This document shows positions 17,189-26,692 of a stretch of 64,000 nucleotides of DNA, in pieces. Where the stretch lies: contig NZ_RJUE01000060.1 of NCBI RefSeq assembly GCF_024343735.1, positions 372,001-436,000 on the forward strand. Reading direction: 5' to 3'. The stretch's first letter is position 1. Every line of letters starts with the position of its first letter. The position numbers and the translations under genes are program-made. This stretch comes from Lacihabitans sp. CCS-44 (lineage in GTDB: Bacteria; Bacteroidota; Bacteroidia; Cytophagales; Spirosomataceae). Below the pieces are notes generated by a model that was not told the DNA's origin, did not search any database, and was given only the letters and a program-made list of their open reading frames with translations.

Positions 17189-19267
17189 TTATCTCTTCAA
17201 ATCAAGCAATGAAAATACGCTAACCCTCACAGCACTAAAAGCCGAATTTCCGGTTAATTGGTCAATTACTTTTTCATCTGAAAGATCGTTAATACTCACA
17301 CCAGCATATTGCTCGGCAATGTCTAGCTTTATGCCTTTTCTATGGTGTCCATAGCCATGAGGTATACTCACTACGCCGGGCATAATGTCCGCACTGATTT
17401 CAACCGGAATTTCAACTTTTCCAACTCTTGATGTAACAACAGCCGTTTCGTGTTCTTTTAAACCCAAAAATTCTGAATCTGCAGGATTAATCAAAAGCGT
17501 ACAACGGTTTTTGCCTTTCATGAGTTTTGCAGAATTGTGCATCCAAGAGTTATTGTCACGGAGATGTCGTCGGCCAATCAACCAAAACTGTTTAGAATCC
17601 GTAGCAAATAATTCATGTTTAGAATCCAGCAATCTGGAGAGGTCATTGGCTAATAAGTCAGGACAAAGATTTATCTTTTGCTGAATTCGATTTTCCGCAT
17701 GAGGTTTCAATGCTCCAAGGTCAATACCATGCGGATTTTGTTTTAAAACCTCCATCGAGAGTTGGTATGGACCGTATTTTAGACCCAAATCTAACTTAAC
17801 TTCTGGCTGAACAATGGCTTGGTTTTCTTCTAAAAACAAGTTTCGTAATTCTTGAAAAATCTCCCAATCATACTTGGCTCCTTCGGCCTTATTAAAAAGG
17901 GGAGGGCTGTATTTCGCCGTATTTCTGATGGCCAATACATGAAAAGTCAAGTCGTAATGTGGGTTTTCTAGTCCAGTAGCTGGTGGCAGTATCAAATCGG
18001 CATGGCAGGTGGTTTCGTTAAGATAAATATCAAAAGAAACCATAAAATCGAGCGTTTCCAGGGCTTTTTCTACTTGAACACCATTTGATGTGGACAAAAC
18101 AGGGTTTCCACAATTCGTAAACAACATTTTTATTTGCCCGTCGCCGTCGGTCAGTATTTCTTCAGCCAGAGCAGCTACGGGCAATTCTCCAATAAACTCA
18201 GGATATCCACTCACGCGACTTTTCCATCTCGAAAACCTATCTTTGGGTTTCGCATTTCCTATAAAATCTATGGCGGGCAGCGTAAACATTGCTCCACCTT
18301 TTTTGTCGAAATTGCCAGAAACGATGTTGATAACATTGATTAACCATAGACAAATACCACCAAAAGCTTGTGTCGAAACGCCAACTCGGCCATAACAAAC
18401 AGCTGTGGGTGAATCGCAGAAATCATTCGCAATTGTTCTTATTGTTTCTTTCGAAATACCAGTTATTTGTTCGATGTCACCAAGGTCAAATTTGTTTATT
18501 TCCTGTTTCAGTTGGTCTAATCCAGTAAACCTCAATTCATCCAATTCGAGATTCTTTATGGCCAAAATTTCTTTCGCCAAGGCAATCAAAAAGAAGGCAT
18601 CGGTATTGGGTTTTATGAAAAAATGCTCAGAGGCGTGTTTGGCTGTTTCTGTCTTTCTTGGGTCAATCACCACATATTTTCCACCACGACTTTTAATTGC
18701 CTCAAGGCGGTGTGCAACGTCGGGCACACTCATCATACTACCGTTTGAGGCAAGCGGATTGCCTCCAATGATGAGCATATAATCGGTATGATCAATATCT
18801 GGCACAGTCAAGAGCATCGGGTGGCCGTACATTAGCCACGAAGCAAAATGGTGCGGGAGTTGGTCTGTGGAGGTAGCAGAAAACATATTTTTGGTTTTCA
18901 GCAATCTAAAAAAATCGGGAGCAAACATCGTGGTGCCGAGGTTGTGAATCGTTGGATTGCCTTGGTAAACTCCAATGGCATCCCTTCCGTATTTTCCTTG
19001 AATTTCCTTGGTTTTACTTATCATCAATCCGTAGGCTTCATCCCAAGAAATTTGTTGCCAGCCATTTTCGGTCTTTTTTATCGGGAATTTCAGCCTGTCC
19101 TTGTCTAAAAAAATATCTTTCAGACCATTGGCTTTCGGGCAAATATGCCCCCGGCTAAATGTATCTTCAAAGTCACCTTCAATTTTCAGGATTTCTGAGT
19201 TCTCATACGTAATCTTCAAGCCACACATGGCCTCACAAAGGTTGCAAGTTCTGAAATGCGTTTCCAT
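17189..19267 (-). CDS. Molybdopterin-dependent oxidoreductase (DMSO reductase family)
   Basis: The 692-residue protein has an N-terminal [4Fe-4S] motif with C8, C11, C15 and C43, then the molybdopterin domains (including HFASWLMYGHP and the GGNPLASNG motif) and a C-terminal dinucleotide-binding domain (LIGRRHLRDNNSWMHN, SIPHGYGHH). No Tat signal is present, so it should be cytoplasmic. It resembles formate dehydrogenase/nitrate reductase-like single-subunit enzymes of unknown substrate. No partner Fe-S or membrane subunit and no molybdenum-cofactor genes lie nearby. A TAATTTGC element at 19296-19289 precedes the start. It is divergent from the GH39 gene. Confidence 0.9.
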   Translation of the reverse strand: METHFRTCNLCEAMCGLKITYENSEILKIEGDFEDTFSRGHICPKANGLKDIFLDKDRLKFPIKKTENGWQQISWDEAYGLMISKTKEIQGKYGRDAIGVYQGNPTIHNLGTTMFAPDFFRLLKTKNMFSATSTDQLPHHFASWLMYGHPMLLTVPDIDHTDYMLIIGGNPLASNGSMMSVPDVAHRLEAIKSRGGKYVVIDPRKTETAKHASEHFFIKPNTDAFFLIALAKEILAIKNLELDELRFTGLDQLKQEINKFDLGDIEQITGISKETIRTIANDFCDSPTAVCYGRVGVSTQAFGGICLWLINVINIVSGNFDKKGGAMFTLPAIDFIGNAKPKDRFSRWKSRVSGYPEFIGELPVAALAEEILTDGDGQIKMLFTNCGNPVLSTSNGVQVEKALETLDFMVSFDIYLNETTCHADLILPPATGLENPHYDLTFHVLAIRNTAKYSPPLFNKAEGAKYDWEIFQELRNLFLEENQAIVQPEVKLDLGLKYGPYQLSMEVLKQNPHGIDLGALKPHAENRIQQKINLCPDLLANDLSRLLDSKHELFATDSKQFWLIGRRHLRDNNSWMHNSAKLMKGKNRCTLLINPADSEFLGLKEHETAVVTSRVGKVEIPVEISADIMPGVVSIPHGYGHHRKGIKLDIAEQYAGVSINDLSDEKVIDQLTGNSAFSAVRVSVFSLLDLKR

Positions 19268-19288
19268 TGATTTTAAGGTTGATTTTAA

Positions 19289-19296
19289 GCAAATTA
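19289..19296 (-). promoter_or_regulatory. Promoter-like TAATTTGC before the molybdopterin oxidoreductase gene
   Basis: On the minus strand TAATTTGC lies 21 bases before the start codon at 19267. It is the same octamer as before the CtpA and YqgE genes. Confidence 0.4.
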
Positions 19297-19389
19297 GTGA
19301 TTTTTCGGGATTTATGCTTTTAAAAGAAAAATTCAGGAAAATAAGTACTTATTTTTCCCTAATTTCATGCTTAAAATTCAACCTGATAA

Positions 19390-21066
19390 ATGAAAAAAAT
19401 TGCGTTTTTAATTATTGCAGTGCTTACTGCAAACCTCAGTTTTTCGCAAGAAAAGAAAACCATAAATGTCGATTTTAATAAACCCATAGGCAAAATGTAT
19501 CCCTTTTGGGCGTTTTTTGGTGCAGACGAACCGAACTATGCTTATATGAAAGATGGCAAAAAGTTGCTTTCTGAGTTGTCGGCATTGAGTCCTGTTCCTG
19601 TATATTTTCGAGCACACAGTATGCTCAATTCAGGCCATGATACCCTTACACTAAAGTGGGGCTCTACCAATGTTTATACAGAAGATGCCAAAGGAAATCC
19701 AGTTTATGATTGGACAATAGTTGATAAAATAGTTGATACCTATTTGCAAAGAGGCATAAAGCCCTTGGCTCAGTTTAGCTTTATGCCCGAGGCTCTTTCT
19801 ACCAAACCACAACCTTATGAGCACGGTTGGAAGCCCGGTATGCCTTACAACGATATCTACAAAGGCTGGACATTCCCGCCAAAAGACTATAAAAAATGGG
19901 CCGATTTGGTGTATGCTTGGGTAAAGCATTCGGTAGAACGCTATGGAAAAGCGGAGGTAGAAAGTTGGTATTGGGAGCTGTGGAATGAGCCAAACATTGG
20001 TTATTGGAGCGGAACAGTGCAAGAATATTGTAAACTTTATGATTACACAGCAGATGCTGCCAAAAGGGCATTACCCACCATCAGAATGGGTGGGCCAGAA
20101 ACGACAGGGCCAAGTTGGACCAAGGCGGCAGATTTTCTAAAATATTTTTTGACTCATTGTAGTACCGAAAAAAATTATGCTACTGGCAAAATTGGCTCTC
20201 CACTTGATTTCATAAGTTTTCATGCCAAAGGGTCACCCAAAATTGTAGACAATCATGTACAAATGAACATGGGTACTCAGCTCAGGGATATTTCGGAAGG
20301 ATTCAAGATTGTTACCTCTTTTGAGAAATACAAAAAACTACCAATAATTATTGGAGAATCGGACCCAGAAGGTTGTGCAGCTTGCGGAATGAAAACTAAT
20401 CCACAGAATGCATACAGAAATGGTACGATGTATTCGAGTTACACTGCAGCATCTTTTGCCAGAAAATACGCTTTGGCAGACCATTTCAAAGCCAATCTTT
20501 TGGGAGCGGTGAGTTGGTCTTTTGAGTTTGAAAATCAACCCTATTTCTATGGGTTCAGAGATTTGGCAACCAACGGCATAGACAAACCAGTTTTGAATGT
20601 CTTCAGAATGTTTGGGCTAATGTCGGGACAAAGAGTGAACGTAAAAGGTAACCAAAGCTATACTTTCGAGATGGTGAGAGACTCGAGCGTTAGAGGAAAA
20701 AATGCTGATATTGATGCTTTAGCCAGCAAAGATGTAAATTCGGCAGCCGTGATGCTCTGGAATTATCACGACGACGACGTAAAAGCCGAGGATGCGACTA
20801 TAGAACTGAATTTGTCAGGATTACCAAACAAAACCATCAATTTGCAGCATTACAGAATTGATGATGAAAACAGCAATTCTTATGAGGTTTGGAAGAAAAT
20901 GGGTTCTCCCCAAAGCCCGTCCAAAGAGCAAATAAGCATTTTGGAGAAAGCAGGTCAGTTGACACTTTTGACCTCGCCTGTTTATCTAAAACCCAAAAAT
21001 GGCATTTTAAAAATGAACGTTATTTTGCCAAGGCAAGGGGTTTCTTTGTTGAAAATGGATTGGTAG
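19390..21066 (+). CDS. Secreted glycoside hydrolase, GH39-like
   Basis: The 558-residue protein has a signal peptide (residues 1-20, ending FSQ) and a TIM-barrel of the GH39 (beta-xylosidase/alpha-iduronidase-like) type. The acid/base glutamate is E200 in WELWNEPN, and the likely nucleophile is E323 in IIIGESDPEG. The C-terminal part (from about residue 420) is a beta-sandwich ending in LPRQGVSLLKMDW. It should cleave beta-linked sugars, possibly xylosides, in the periplasm or outside the cell. It lies beside other exported hydrolases but with no SusC/SusD pair, so it is not part of a classical polysaccharide utilisation locus. The stop is two bases from the convergent serine hydrolase. Confidence 0.85.
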   Translation: MKKIAFLIIAVLTANLSFSQEKKTINVDFNKPIGKMYPFWAFFGADEPNYAYMKDGKKLLSELSALSPVPVYFRAHSMLNSGHDTLTLKWGSTNVYTEDAKGNPVYDWTIVDKIVDTYLQRGIKPLAQFSFMPEALSTKPQPYEHGWKPGMPYNDIYKGWTFPPKDYKKWADLVYAWVKHSVERYGKAEVESWYWELWNEPNIGYWSGTVQEYCKLYDYTADAAKRALPTIRMGGPETTGPSWTKAADFLKYFLTHCSTEKNYATGKIGSPLDFISFHAKGSPKIVDNHVQMNMGTQLRDISEGFKIVTSFEKYKKLPIIIGESDPEGCAACGMKTNPQNAYRNGTMYSSYTAASFARKYALADHFKANLLGAVSWSFEFENQPYFYGFRDLATNGIDKPVLNVFRMFGLMSGQRVNVKGNQSYTFEMVRDSSVRGKNADIDALASKDVNSAAVMLWNYHDDDVKAEDATIELNLSGLPNKTINLQHYRIDDENSNSYEVWKKMGSPQSPSKEQISILEKAGQLTLLTSPVYLKPKNGILKMNVILPRQGVSLLKMDW

Positions 21067-21068
21067 AA

Positions 21069-22604
21069 CTATTTTTTGACCTCAGAAATATGATATTCTT
21101 GAATCAAAGCTGGTTTTTCGGGAGAAAGCGTGAAACTAATTTTTACGTTTGCGTTTTCTCCTTCTAGTATAAACGACCCACGAAGTGCATTTTCTGGCAT
21201 CATTTCACCTACTCGCACAATTCTACCAGATTTTTGATAGATGGCTTCCGCTTCTTTTTTTAGGCTATTTGTGAAGTAATCCAAAAAGAAGTTTTCTGCA
21301 AAAATTCCTGAGGCTTCGGCTTTTTCCCAAGATGGAAGCAGAGAAACTAGTTGCTTTTGTCGTTCTTTTAATACTTCAGAAACAGCCCAAGAAATAGGTT
21401 TTAAATCTGCCAAGGCGATTAATGTGTCCATAATTTGGGTATTCAAAGCATTTGCCGGAGCATAGGTGCGATTGGCAAATGACACAAACCCGATTCCATA
21501 TTGGGGCAAAATTTTCCAGTTGCTCCCAAAGCCTGGCAACCCACCACTGTGGCCGATGTTGATATTGTGTTCGCAGTCTTGTACCCAACGTAGGCCATAG
21601 CCATAAGCCTGTACAAATGGGCACGGGTTTCCTTGAGCATTTTTGTTTTCTACATTCAGCAGAGCAAAATTCCAAGGTTGCTGCATTTCTCGTAGTGAGC
21701 TTCTTTTCAATACTTTAGATTCTGGTTTATCGGAGGTCGCAGCAGAAAGATGAAAGGTCATATATTTTCCAAAATCCTCTATGGTGGTCAGCATACCGCC
21801 CATGGCACCATAAGCACCGTCGCCCAGCATGGGTTGTTCCACCCATTGGTCATCAAGCCAGCGGTACCCGATAGCCAGTTGACTTTTCGGCACTTTGGTA
21901 TAATCCCAGTAGGTATTGTTCATACCCAGTGGCTTCAGAATGTACTTTATGGTATAGTTTTGGTAGGTTTCACCAGTTACTTTTTTGATGATATAGCCCA
22001 GCATAGCAAAGCCCATGTTGCTGTATTCGTAGCTCACTCCAGCCGTATTTGAGAAAGAAATGCCCTTTTTGAACATTTTAAGCATCGTTTCGTCTGAAAT
22101 GGCCAGTTGCCTGTCGCCCCAAGGATTATCTTCTGGAAAACCAGCTGCGTGTGTTAATAAATGTCTAATTGTGATTTCAGGTGAATCTGCCGAGTATTTT
22201 TGTCCTTTTATTTCAGGAATATATTTATGTACGGGATCGTCTAATTGTAGTTTTCCGGCATCTCTAAGTTGTAAGATAGCCATAGCTGTAATGCTCTTTG
22301 ACATAGATGCAATACGGTAGACCGATTGTTGACTGGCAGGTGTTTTTTCGGATAAGTTTGCAACACCCAGAGCATTGAAATGTACAATTTGTCCATCTAC
22401 TACCAACCCATATACCAAGCTAGGCAGGTGATTTTTCTCTGCATTTTCTTTACAAATTTGATCAATAATGGGTAGGGCGGCTTTTATCTTAGCCATTTGC
22501 TCGGCAGACGATTGAGCGGAAACTTTTTGCAACACACAAAAGGAAATAATTCCTAACAGATAGTAGCTTAGTTTTGTCATAGTTTGGAAGAGGCGATTTT
22601 TCAA
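21069..22604 (-). CDS. Secreted serine hydrolase, class C beta-lactamase/PBP-like
   Basis: The 511-residue protein has a signal peptide (cleaved near VSAQS) and the three motifs of the beta-lactamase/DD-peptidase superfamily: S100-M-S-K103, Y194-S-N196, and H352-S-G354. These match class C-like serine hydrolases (PF00144), which include esterases, DD-peptidases and D-amino-acid amidases; resistance activity cannot be assumed. A C-terminal extension of about 100 residues follows the catalytic domain. An internal ATG at 22580 would give a shorter, more typical signal peptide and is a plausible alternative start. It converges on the GH39 gene. Confidence 0.88.
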   Translation of the reverse strand: MKNRLFQTMTKLSYYLLGIISFCVLQKVSAQSSAEQMAKIKAALPIIDQICKENAEKNHLPSLVYGLVVDGQIVHFNALGVANLSEKTPASQQSVYRIASMSKSITAMAILQLRDAGKLQLDDPVHKYIPEIKGQKYSADSPEITIRHLLTHAAGFPEDNPWGDRQLAISDETMLKMFKKGISFSNTAGVSYEYSNMGFAMLGYIIKKVTGETYQNYTIKYILKPLGMNNTYWDYTKVPKSQLAIGYRWLDDQWVEQPMLGDGAYGAMGGMLTTIEDFGKYMTFHLSAATSDKPESKVLKRSSLREMQQPWNFALLNVENKNAQGNPCPFVQAYGYGLRWVQDCEHNINIGHSGGLPGFGSNWKILPQYGIGFVSFANRTYAPANALNTQIMDTLIALADLKPISWAVSEVLKERQKQLVSLLPSWEKAEASGIFAENFFLDYFTNSLKKEAEAIYQKSGRIVRVGEMMPENALRGSFILEGENANVKISFTLSPEKPALIQEYHISEVKK

Positions 22605-22700
22605 AACTTAAATATATAAAAAAGAAACGGATTCAACTGTTTGTCGTGACACAGAAATTCTGAATAGAGGGTTAAAAAAAGCATATCAATCGCCATTAAT

Positions 22701-22792
22701 TTTTCCAAAACGCAATATTTTTTATAGTTTTGGAAAATAATCAACTACAATATTTTCCAAAACACAACATTTTTTATAGTTTTGGAAAATAA
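22701..22792. repeat. Two tandem 40-base palindromic repeats before the DUF234 ATPase gene
   Basis: Copies at 22701-22740 and 22753-22792 differ at two positions and repeat with a 52-base period. Each has arms TTTTCCAAAAC and GTTTTGGAAAA around an AT-rich centre, giving four near-palindromic TTTTSSAAAA blocks. Each right arm overlaps a Bacteroidota -7 box TAGTTTTG (22725-22732 and 22777-22784). They probably form tandem promoters with built-in protein-binding sites. Confidence 0.75.
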
Positions 22793-22844
22793 AAATCAAT
22801 TAAATCGTGTTTATTTATAACACTATGAAGTAATAGATACAGAA

Positions 22845-24260
22845 ATGAAAATAATTGGGAGACAGCCAGAGCAAGATAGAATTAGAGAAATCATGAATAA
22901 TGATAAACCTGCTTTTGTGGCACTTTATGGTAGAAGAAGAGTGGGAAAGACGTTTTTAATCAAAGAATATTTTAATCAAAAGTTTACTTTTTATGCCACT
23001 GGATTGGCAAATAGCAATACCCAAAAGCAGTTATTAAACTTTACATTATTTATAAATAATCAATTTTCTGCATCATACGAACCACCCAAAAGTTGGTTAG
23101 AATGTTTTTCTTTTCTACAAAAAGAGCTTTCTAAAATAGAAGGAGATAAGATATTGTTTTTGGATGAATTGCCGTGGTTTGACACGAAAAAATCAGATTT
23201 TATGACTGGACTAGATTTTTTTTGGAACTCGTGGGCAAGTTCCCAAAGTGGGCTAAAGCTATTTGTGTGCGGTTCGGCAGCTTCTTGGATGATAAACAAG
23301 CTTATCAGAAACAAAGGGGGTTTATATAATAGAATTACGCATCGTTTTAAGATAGAGCCATTTACTTTGGCCGAGACCGAAACGTTGTTTAAATCTCAAG
23401 GAATAAACTTGGACAGATATCAAATTATCAATATTTACATGACCATTGGGGGTATTCCATTTTATTTAGAGCAGGTTCAAAAAGGATTGAGTGCTGCTCA
23501 AAATATCGAGAAAATATGTTTTAGTCCAAGCGGACAACTAAGAAATGAGTTTCAATTTGTGTTTTCGTCGCTATTTAACAACTCTGAAAAGCACGAAAAA
23601 CTACTAAGGGCGGTATTTCTGCTTGGAAACAGGGCTACGCGTGACCAGATAATCAAACATTTAGGGTGGGAGTCGAGTGGAGATTTTAGTTTAAAACTTA
23701 ACGAATTAGAAGAGAGTGGTTTCTTAAAATCATACGTGCCGACAGGAACAAATAAGAATAAGAAGATATACGTAATAGCGGATTATTACACCTTATTTTA
23801 TTTTAAGTTTATCGAACACTCATCAAAATATGCTGAAGGCGTATGGACAAGTATGATTGACTCAGGGAATACGTATGCATGGGCGGGCTTGGCGTTTGAA
23901 CAAGTATGTTGGGATCACACAGTAAATATCAAGCGAAAGTTGGGAATTGAGGGAGTTTACAGCGAAACAAGCACTTGGTCAAAATCGGCTGATGCGGAGA
24001 TAGGAGGTACTCAAATAGACCTGGTAATAGACCGAAAAGATCGGATAATTAACCTGTTCGAGATAAAATATTCTACCAGCCCCTTTACCATTACAAAGGA
24101 GTATGATTTAAAACTCAGAACAAAGCAAAGTATATTTAAAGAAGCAACCAAAACACGAAAAAGCGTTTTTTTGGCCATGATTACAACTTATGGCATTACT
24201 CCAAACGAATATGCTAAGTCCATCATTCAAAACGAATTGACTATGGACGATTTGTTTTAA
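22845..24260 (+). CDS. AAA ATPase with DUF234-type C-terminal nuclease-like domain
   Basis: The 471-residue protein has an N-terminal P-loop (GRRRVGKTFL, with K35-T36) and Walker B motif (ILFLDELPW, D107-E108), followed by a winged-helix-like middle (about 250-300). The C-terminal domain carries a PD-(D/E)XK-like signature with D392 in TQIDLVID and E406-x-K408 in LFEIKYS. This is the ATPase_2/DUF234 architecture, widespread in Bacteroidota and archaea and often found as a solitary gene. A role in DNA transactions or stress has been supposed but not shown. The gene is alone, with the twin palindromic repeats in its promoter suggesting tight or self-regulated expression. Confidence 0.9.
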   Translation: MKIIGRQPEQDRIREIMNNDKPAFVALYGRRRVGKTFLIKEYFNQKFTFYATGLANSNTQKQLLNFTLFINNQFSASYEPPKSWLECFSFLQKELSKIEGDKILFLDELPWFDTKKSDFMTGLDFFWNSWASSQSGLKLFVCGSAASWMINKLIRNKGGLYNRITHRFKIEPFTLAETETLFKSQGINLDRYQIINIYMTIGGIPFYLEQVQKGLSAAQNIEKICFSPSGQLRNEFQFVFSSLFNNSEKHEKLLRAVFLLGNRATRDQIIKHLGWESSGDFSLKLNELEESGFLKSYVPTGTNKNKKIYVIADYYTLFYFKFIEHSSKYAEGVWTSMIDSGNTYAWAGLAFEQVCWDHTVNIKRKLGIEGVYSETSTWSKSADAEIGGTQIDLVIDRKDRIINLFEIKYSTSPFTITKEYDLKLRTKQSIFKEATKTRKSVFLAMITTYGITPNEYAKSIIQNELTMDDLF

Positions 24261-24280
24261 GAAAGGGAACCCTTCAAAGT

Positions 24281-26512
24281 TTAATTTTCGCAAGACTTAA
24301 TTTCGGCTTTAAAAACAGCACCCGAGTTGGCTTGAAATCCATTCGAAAGTAATATCGAATTACCTGCATTATAAGTAACTCCCGTACCATTTTGAAGTTT
24401 ATTTGAAGCAGAAATGGTTTGGCTTGCTTCGAACTTTATCAAGGAGTTTCCACCAATTTCATTGGTCATTTGATAGTTGTTGACACAATTGGGATTTACT
24501 TTAATAGTGAAAGTATCTCTCAAACACTGCCGACTGTCCTCTACAAAATAGCTCTGTCCAATAACGGGATTAATTGTCAATGTTTTGGCTGTATTGGAAT
24601 AACCATTCCAGGCATAATCACCCAGCCAAGATGCTTGAAGGCTTAGGCTTGGAGTGTTTGGCGTAATAACAACCTCAGTGTTTTTATTCACATCCTTCAT
24701 AATCGTAAACTGGTCGGCTACGGTTCCATTTTCTGAAATCCACTTAGAATCTAGTCTGTTGCCTTCTATTTCGAGATAAATAGAGCCGCCCGTTGCAGAA
24801 TTGGAATATACTGTTGCATCATGCGGATAACTTCCCTGAATACCGCTCACCCACCCGGCAGAGCCGGATACTACGTAAACGATGCCCTTGTTGGGTAAAG
24901 CGGAGGATTTTACATATGGACAAGAATCTGCAGTGCCATCGTATCTTCCAGAAGAGCTGCTTTGGTTGTGGGTATTGGCACTGAAAGTAGTTTCCAATCC
25001 GTAATGCCCTTTTATTAAGCGTGTTCTTTCGTAGTTATGACTATGGCCACAAAGAACCAAATCTACGTTGTTTCTTTCAAGAATGGGGAGCACTTTTTCT
25101 CTAATATACCGAAGCTCTAGCTCTGTGTCTGAATTGTGGCTGCCCATGGTGTAAGGAGGGTGATGCCAATAAACGATCGTCCATTTTTGAGTATTTGCAG
25201 CCAAATCGGCTTTTAACCATGCTATTTGTGGACTATTAAGCGTATCAGATAAGCGATATAAACTTGCAGTTTCTGTTCCGTAAGAATCTAGACTTATAAA
25301 GTGAATATTGGCGTAATTATAAGAATAATACCCTTCATTGTAAGAAGGCGGTCCACCGATTTCGCCATTGGTTGGTAGTGTAAAATTCTGAAAATAAGCC
25401 CCGCTTCTGCTGGCTTGGGATGAACTATAATAGTCATGATTGCCGGGTGCAGGAAAAATCGGGGTTTGCTTCATCGTTCGGCTGTTTTGATAGGGTTCAA
25501 AAAACAAAGACTGATACTCGTAATCGTGTCCAGAACTGTAAGCATTATCTCCCAGAAGAAGCCAAAGGTCTATATAACTGTTTCCTACGTAGTTTAGAAA
25601 AGCATTTTTTACATTTGCTTGAGTACTTGTGCCTGTTCCACAATCACCAGTTACCCAAACTTTGGTTTTCTTTTCGGTGCCCACAGTTGGGGCTGTGTAA
25701 AAATAGTGCTGAGCCGAACTCTGTATTACTTCAGTAGAATTGGCAACGTTGTAGTAGTATTTGGTGTTCGGAATAAGATTAATTAAGTCAACTACGTGTT
25801 CCGTTTTATCTATGTTGTCCGAAACCTGACTGTTGAGATTACTAGGATCGGTTCCATAATTTATTTTTGAACTTGTAGCTACATTTGTTCTGTATCTAAC
25901 CTGCATACTGTTTGTGGTACCCATCTGCAAATACGGCCCTCTCGAAATATAAGTGCTGTTTTGGCCAATTAATTCAAAGTCGAATGTAATATCCGAACTG
26001 TTTATGGCCGTTTGATGAATTTCCACCGCAATGGTGTTTTGCCCAACCTGTAGAATATTGCCCGGCAAAGTAGCATTTAGCCAAACCTGCCCATCGTCAG
26101 CGGCGTTTGTAGCAAGTGTATTATAAAGTATTGGCTCGTTAAGACCATCTTTGAATATTTGTACGCCATTGAAATAAATAGCAACACCATCGTCTCTTTT
26201 TCCTCTTAAAATAAAGCTGTTGTAAGTACTCGAAAGCGTAACGACTTTCCTAAAATAGGTAGTGATGTGTTTTGTGTCTGGATTGCCTCCATAGCTCACT
26301 ACTGTTGTCTCGTCGCCTTCTCCATAACCTAACTCGGAGTTTCCAGATGCCCACAATGCATCGTTAAATCCTACATTTCGCCAGGCTGTTCCTTGGTCAG
26401 AGCCATTGTCGAGATATTTCCATGTATCTCCTGATGTAACCAAAATAGACTGGGCAGAAGCACAACAACAAGTCAAAAGAATAAAGAGGAAAGTCTTCAA
26501 TAGTAATTGCAT
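24281..26512 (-). CDS. Secreted purple acid phosphatase-like metallophosphoesterase
   Basis: The 743-residue product starts at 26512 with the signal peptide MQLLLKTFLFILLTCCCASA; an upstream start at 26578 would add 22 residues. An N-terminal beta-sandwich (about 25-185) is followed by a fibronectin-like PAP domain (about 190-280). The metallophosphoesterase core has GDCGT, LGDNAY, GNHDYY, WHHPPY and GHSHNYERT metal-binding motifs. The C-terminus (SNGFQANSGAVFKAEI) resembles the 3-coathanger-stack end common on Cytophagales secreted proteins. It should hydrolyse phosphate esters outside the cell. It is divergent from the GH42 gene and convergent with the DUF234 ATPase gene. Confidence 0.92.
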   Translation of the reverse strand: MQLLLKTFLFILLTCCCASAQSILVTSGDTWKYLDNGSDQGTAWRNVGFNDALWASGNSELGYGEGDETTVVSYGGNPDTKHITTYFRKVVTLSSTYNSFILRGKRDDGVAIYFNGVQIFKDGLNEPILYNTLATNAADDGQVWLNATLPGNILQVGQNTIAVEIHQTAINSSDITFDFELIGQNSTYISRGPYLQMGTTNSMQVRYRTNVATSSKINYGTDPSNLNSQVSDNIDKTEHVVDLINLIPNTKYYYNVANSTEVIQSSAQHYFYTAPTVGTEKKTKVWVTGDCGTGTSTQANVKNAFLNYVGNSYIDLWLLLGDNAYSSGHDYEYQSLFFEPYQNSRTMKQTPIFPAPGNHDYYSSSQASRSGAYFQNFTLPTNGEIGGPPSYNEGYYSYNYANIHFISLDSYGTETASLYRLSDTLNSPQIAWLKADLAANTQKWTIVYWHHPPYTMGSHNSDTELELRYIREKVLPILERNNVDLVLCGHSHNYERTRLIKGHYGLETTFSANTHNQSSSSGRYDGTADSCPYVKSSALPNKGIVYVVSGSAGWVSGIQGSYPHDATVYSNSATGGSIYLEIEGNRLDSKWISENGTVADQFTIMKDVNKNTEVVITPNTPSLSLQASWLGDYAWNGYSNTAKTLTINPVIGQSYFVEDSRQCLRDTFTIKVNPNCVNNYQMTNEIGGNSLIKFEASQTISASNKLQNGTGVTYNAGNSILLSNGFQANSGAVFKAEIKSCEN

Positions 26513-26692
26513 TATATTCAAAATTAATAAAAAGAAATTGTGAGATAGAGATTTTAAAGGGATTTTGACTTCTGTCACAATAATTTAAACAATAAACCAA
26601 TGATTTAGAAAAAAATCGCAAAATTTACGTTGCCAATATATTTATATTTTGGTGGATTTTTTTTGAAGACGAAAACCTAACCTTGAAATTAA

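Noticed and set aside
19651-20071. Minus-strand frames opposite the GH39 gene
   Set aside because: They are shadows of the glycosidase and lack coding character.
21069-22604. Reading the class C-like hydrolase as an antibiotic-resistance enzyme
   Set aside because: The SxxK/YxN/HxG motifs are shared by many esterases and peptidases; nothing here shows beta-lactam hydrolysis.
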